Below, piece by piece: positions 61,515 through 64,000 of a stretch of DNA of 64,000 nt. A program made the position numbers and the translations under genes. The number at the start of each line of letters is the position of its first letter. The stretch's first letter is position 1. The DNA is from Gillisia sp. Hel1_33_143 (lineage in GTDB: Bacteria; Bacteroidota; Bacteroidia; Flavobacteriales; Flavobacteriaceae). The stretch covers positions 930,001-994,000 of the forward strand of contig NZ_LT629737.1 of NCBI RefSeq assembly GCF_900104765.1. Reading direction: 5' to 3'. The notes under the pieces were generated by a model. The model saw only the letters and a program-made list of their open reading frames with translations. It was not told where the DNA came from and made no database searches.

Positions 61515-63434
61515 TTAAAATTTCCAGCGGACAAAAGCTTCCATTGCTTCATAATCTGCCATTCCTAATTTGTGATAATTAATTGCGGTTTCTCCGTTTC
61601 TTTCCTGAGCACGAACCCAAAATTCTCGTTCATCGTCACCCGGAAAAACAGGATGATCTTTTTGAGACTGGTGCTGAAAAATGGCTTTTCTTTTACGATC
61701 GACTTCTTGAGGAGAAAGTGGTACTGCCATTTCTATTTCATGCGTTTCAAATTCTAACCATGCACCTCTGTACATCCAAAGCCAACAATCTTTTGTCCAA
61801 GCTTCGGTTTTTCTAAGTCGGTTCATGGCCTCGATGATAATTCTGAAGCAAACAATATGAGTTCCATGCGGATCTGCAAAATCGCCTGCCGCAAAGATCT
61901 GATGAGGTTTTATCTTCTGTAAAAGCTCCATGGTCAACAAAACATCTTTTTCTGTAACCGGATTTTTCACCGTTTTTCCCGTTTCGTAAAACGGTAAGGC
62001 CATAAAATGAATGTTCTTATCTGCTAACCCGGCAAATCGGGCTCCGGCAAAAGCTTCAGATTTTCTTATAAAACCTTTTACTTCTCTAATCTCTGGCAAG
62101 TCGATCTCATTAGGTTGTTTCGATTTTAAGAAACTTCGCATCTCTTCATAAATAGCTTCCAGTCTTTTGGTATCATCGCCCATACTTTTATTAAAGTCGA
62201 TAGCAAATTCAACATATCTTAAGACATCGGTATCCCATACAGCGGTATTTCCAGAAGTTTGATAAGCTACATGTACATCATGACCTTGATCTACCAATCT
62301 TATAAAGGTTCCGCCCATAGAGATCACATCGTCATCTGGATGAGGAGAGAAAATGATTGATCTTTTATGTGCCGGTTCCGATCTTTCCGGGCGTTGAGTT
62401 TCATCTGCATTGGGTTTTCCACCCGGCCAGCCTGTAATGCTGTGTTGAAGATTATTAAATACTTCAATATTGATGTTGTAGGCAGGACCTTTTTCGGTGG
62501 CTAATTGTGCCATCCCGTTATTGTTGTAATCTTCGTCGGTAAGTTTTAAGATAGGTTTTCCAATTTCTGAAGATAACCAGATCACCGCTTTTTTAATTTG
62601 CTGATCGTCCCATAAACAATCTTTCACCAACCATGGCGTGTTGAATCTTGTTAATTCTGAAGCCGCTTCAGTATCTAAAATAAACTCCACTTTATCTGAA
62701 TGTTGCAGGTAGGTTGCAGGTACATTTCCTGAAATTTCTCCTTCTACAGCCTTTTTAATAATACTGGCTTTTTTCTTGCTCCAAGCCATTAAAATGATCT
62801 CTCTGGCTTTGAAAATAGTACCAATTCCCATGGTAATGGCTTTTGTAGGTACATTTTCTTTACCGCCAAAATCTCTTGAGGCATCTCTTCTGGTAAGATC
62901 GTCTAAAGTAACCAGTCTCGTTCCGGAATTGGGAGCAGATCCAGGTTCATTAAAACCAATATGTCCTGTTCTACCAATTCCTAAAATTTGAAGATCAAGG
63001 CCTCCTAATTCTTCGATTTTATTTTCATAATCCAGACAAAAAGCAGCAATATCTTCTTTCTTTAAAGTACCATCAGGAATATGAATATTCTCTTTTAAAA
63101 TATCGATATGATCAAAAAGATTTTCGTTCATGAACGTTACATAGCTTTGTGGCGCTGTAGGTTGCATGGGAAAATATTCATCTAGATTGAAAGTGATCAC
63201 ATTCTTAAAACTTAAACCTTCTTCCTTGTGCATTCTAACCAATTCCTGATAAACCTCCACTGGAGTAGCTCCGGTAGCAAGACCTAACACTGTAGGAATA
63301 CCCTCCTTTTGCTTTTTAATGATAAGGTTGGAAATTCTTTTAGCAACACTTTTAGATGCTAAATGTTCATCTGGAAAAACACTTACCGGTAATTTTTCAT
63401 ACCGTGTTTCTTCAAGGAGATTTAGTCTGGCCAT
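61515..63434 (-). CDS. nagB: Glucosamine-6-phosphate deaminase fused to a LmbE/PIG-L domain
   Basis: The N-terminal NagB domain (about 15-280) converts glucosamine-6-phosphate to fructose-6-phosphate and ammonia; the C-terminal LmbE domain (about 358-639) has the zinc motif SPHPDDD (363-369) and DPHGTH typical of N-deacetylases. Such a fusion could deacetylate GlcNAc-6-phosphate or a relative and deaminate the product in one protein, but this is inference. D85 matches E. coli Asp72; H158 and E163 match His143 and Glu148; the position of catalytic Asp141 is Thr156. It is flanked by an amidase and a ROK gene. Confidence 0.92.
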   Translation of the reverse strand: MARLNLLEETRYEKLPVSVFPDEHLASKSVAKRISNLIIKKQKEGIPTVLGLATGATPVEVYQELVRMHKEEGLSFKNVITFNLDEYFPMQPTAPQSYVTFMNENLFDHIDILKENIHIPDGTLKKEDIAAFCLDYENKIEELGGLDLQILGIGRTGHIGFNEPGSAPNSGTRLVTLDDLTRRDASRDFGGKENVPTKAITMGIGTIFKAREIILMAWSKKKASIIKKAVEGEISGNVPATYLQHSDKVEFILDTEAASELTRFNTPWLVKDCLWDDQQIKKAVIWLSSEIGKPILKLTDEDYNNNGMAQLATEKGPAYNINIEVFNNLQHSITGWPGGKPNADETQRPERSEPAHKRSIIFSPHPDDDVISMGGTFIRLVDQGHDVHVAYQTSGNTAVWDTDVLRYVEFAIDFNKSMGDDTKRLEAIYEEMRSFLKSKQPNEIDLPEIREVKGFIRKSEAFAGARFAGLADKNIHFMALPFYETGKTVKNPVTEKDVLLTMELLQKIKPHQIFAAGDFADPHGTHIVCFRIIIEAMNRLRKTEAWTKDCWLWMYRGAWLEFETHEIEMAVPLSPQEVDRKRKAIFQHQSQKDHPVFPGDDEREFWVRAQERNGETAINYHKLGMADYEAMEAFVRWKF

Positions 63435-63476
63435 AATAAAGTTTTACAATAAGGTTGTTGATTATATGTAACTTAT

Positions 63477-64000
63477 TTAGTTAAGTTGCGCTTTGGCTAC
63501 AGCTATCTGTTGTTTAAAGATATGATCCATAATGGCTACGGTGGCACCTAACAAACTTGAGTTCTTTCCTAGTTTGGAAAGCTCAATTTCGGTGCGTTCT
63601 TTTAGCTGGATCATACAATAAGTATTTATAGATTGCTGTATTGGAGTTGTTATAAACTGTTTAGCTTCGGCTATTTTACCTTCCAGGATAATAAGTTCCG
63701 GGTTAAAGATCTGTATTAGAATAGCTATTCCTTTTCCTAGACTTATACCAATATCAGAAAGCACATTAATTGCAAATTGATCTCCGCGATTGGCAGCTTC
63801 AATAATAATAGAGGGTTCTAAATTTTCGAGTTCATTGCTAACCAAATCTTTTAAAATAGAATGTTGTCCAGCCTCAATTCCATCTTTAGCTTTTTTCACC
63901 AATGCAATTCCGGAGGCCACGGTTTCTAAGCACCCTCTTTTCCCGCAATGGCATAACGCTCCGTCTTCTACTAAAGGAATATGACCGAATTCTCCTGCAA
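63477..64000 (-). CDS. ROK family protein (5' end cut by window)
   Basis: The frame is open to the window edge; the visible part has the ROK signature GEFGHIPLVEDGALCHCGKRGCLE with the zinc-binding cysteines, then SLGKGIAILIQIFNPELIILEGKI. The missing N-terminus would show whether it is a sugar kinase (NagK/MurNAc kinase-like, DxGxT motif) or a repressor of the NagC/Mlc type with a helix-turn-helix. Either fits beside nagB. The true start is outside; an internal ATG at 63920 is not the start, because the conserved residues lie before it. Confidence 0.85.
   Translation of the reverse strand, partial: AGEFGHIPLVEDGALCHCGKRGCLETVASGIALVKKAKDGIEAGQHSILKDLVSNELENLEPSIIIEAANRGDQFAINVLSDIGISLGKGIAILIQIFNPELIILEGKIAEAKQFITTPIQQSINTYCMIQLKERTEIELSKLGKNSSLLGATVAIMDHIFKQQIAVAKAQLN

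Noticed and set aside
1-64000. CRISPR arrays, insertion sequences, restriction or defence systems
   Set aside because: No regularly spaced repeats, transposase-like proteins or terminal inverted repeats of that kind were seen.

Overview
The window is low-GC Bacteroidota DNA, most likely from a marine-type member of the Flavobacteriaceae. The evidence is a SusC/SusD pair, DUF4175, DUF4837 and DUF6909-type proteins, the NagB-LmbE fusion, weak ribosome-binding sites, and promoter-like TAnnTTTG elements in front of several genes. The genus is an inference; no rRNA gene is present. About 57 protein genes and one tRNA-Cys are seen, with no insertion sequence, prophage, CRISPR array or obvious pseudogene.

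Layout. 1-7130 (minus): one tight transcription unit running from an M23 peptidase through a GH3-type adenylating enzyme and a DUF6909-like protein into sugar-nucleotide genes (rfbC, rfbD, UDP-glucuronate decarboxylase) and a cut GT2 glycosyltransferase. 7.2-13.6 kb: tatA, a DUF4837 lipoprotein, an MltD-like transglycosylase, pgk, holB, a DoxX protein and an OmpH/Skp-like protein. 13.8-20.3 kb (minus): methyltransferase, mnmG, ybeY and DUF4175, with two perfect parS-like palindromes flanking mnmG. 20.4-31 kb: gltX, a PorT-like barrel, an SPFH protein, a YtxH/holin/DUF6327-like stress module, glnS, folB, tRNA-Cys, a LysE exporter, a DUF2807 protein and rnr.

30,977-32,033 is a gene-poor, AT-rich region of about 1 kb between divergent rnr and rpiB. 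It carries a perfect DnaA box, a 22-bp direct repeat and a dense set of TTAACAA words. Gene orientation switches here from mostly minus (left) to mostly plus (right), and the parS-like sites lie about 15 kb away. I read it as a candidate chromosomal replication origin.

32-46.6 kb: rpiB, a zinc-type CDF exporter, a GNAT acetyltransferase, an S41 protease with rnpA, a secreted peptidase operon (MBL hydrolase, S8, M1), two cation/proton antiporters with different regulatory tails, and lepA.

47.1-64 kb is the most interesting functional block: a probable peptidoglycan-fragment (muropeptide) scavenging locus. It joins a sugar MFS permease, MurQ etherase, SusC/SusD, a DUF4397-like surface lipoprotein, a DigH/GHL10-family glycan hydrolase, an SSS symporter, an L-Ala-D/L-Glu epimerase and a YkfC-like NlpC/P60 lipoprotein. 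Facing these are an amidase_2 lipoprotein, a NagB-LmbE fusion and a cut ROK protein. Together they could strip peptides from wall fragments, cut the glycan, import the pieces and feed MurNAc, GlcNAc and L-Ala-D-Glu into central metabolism.
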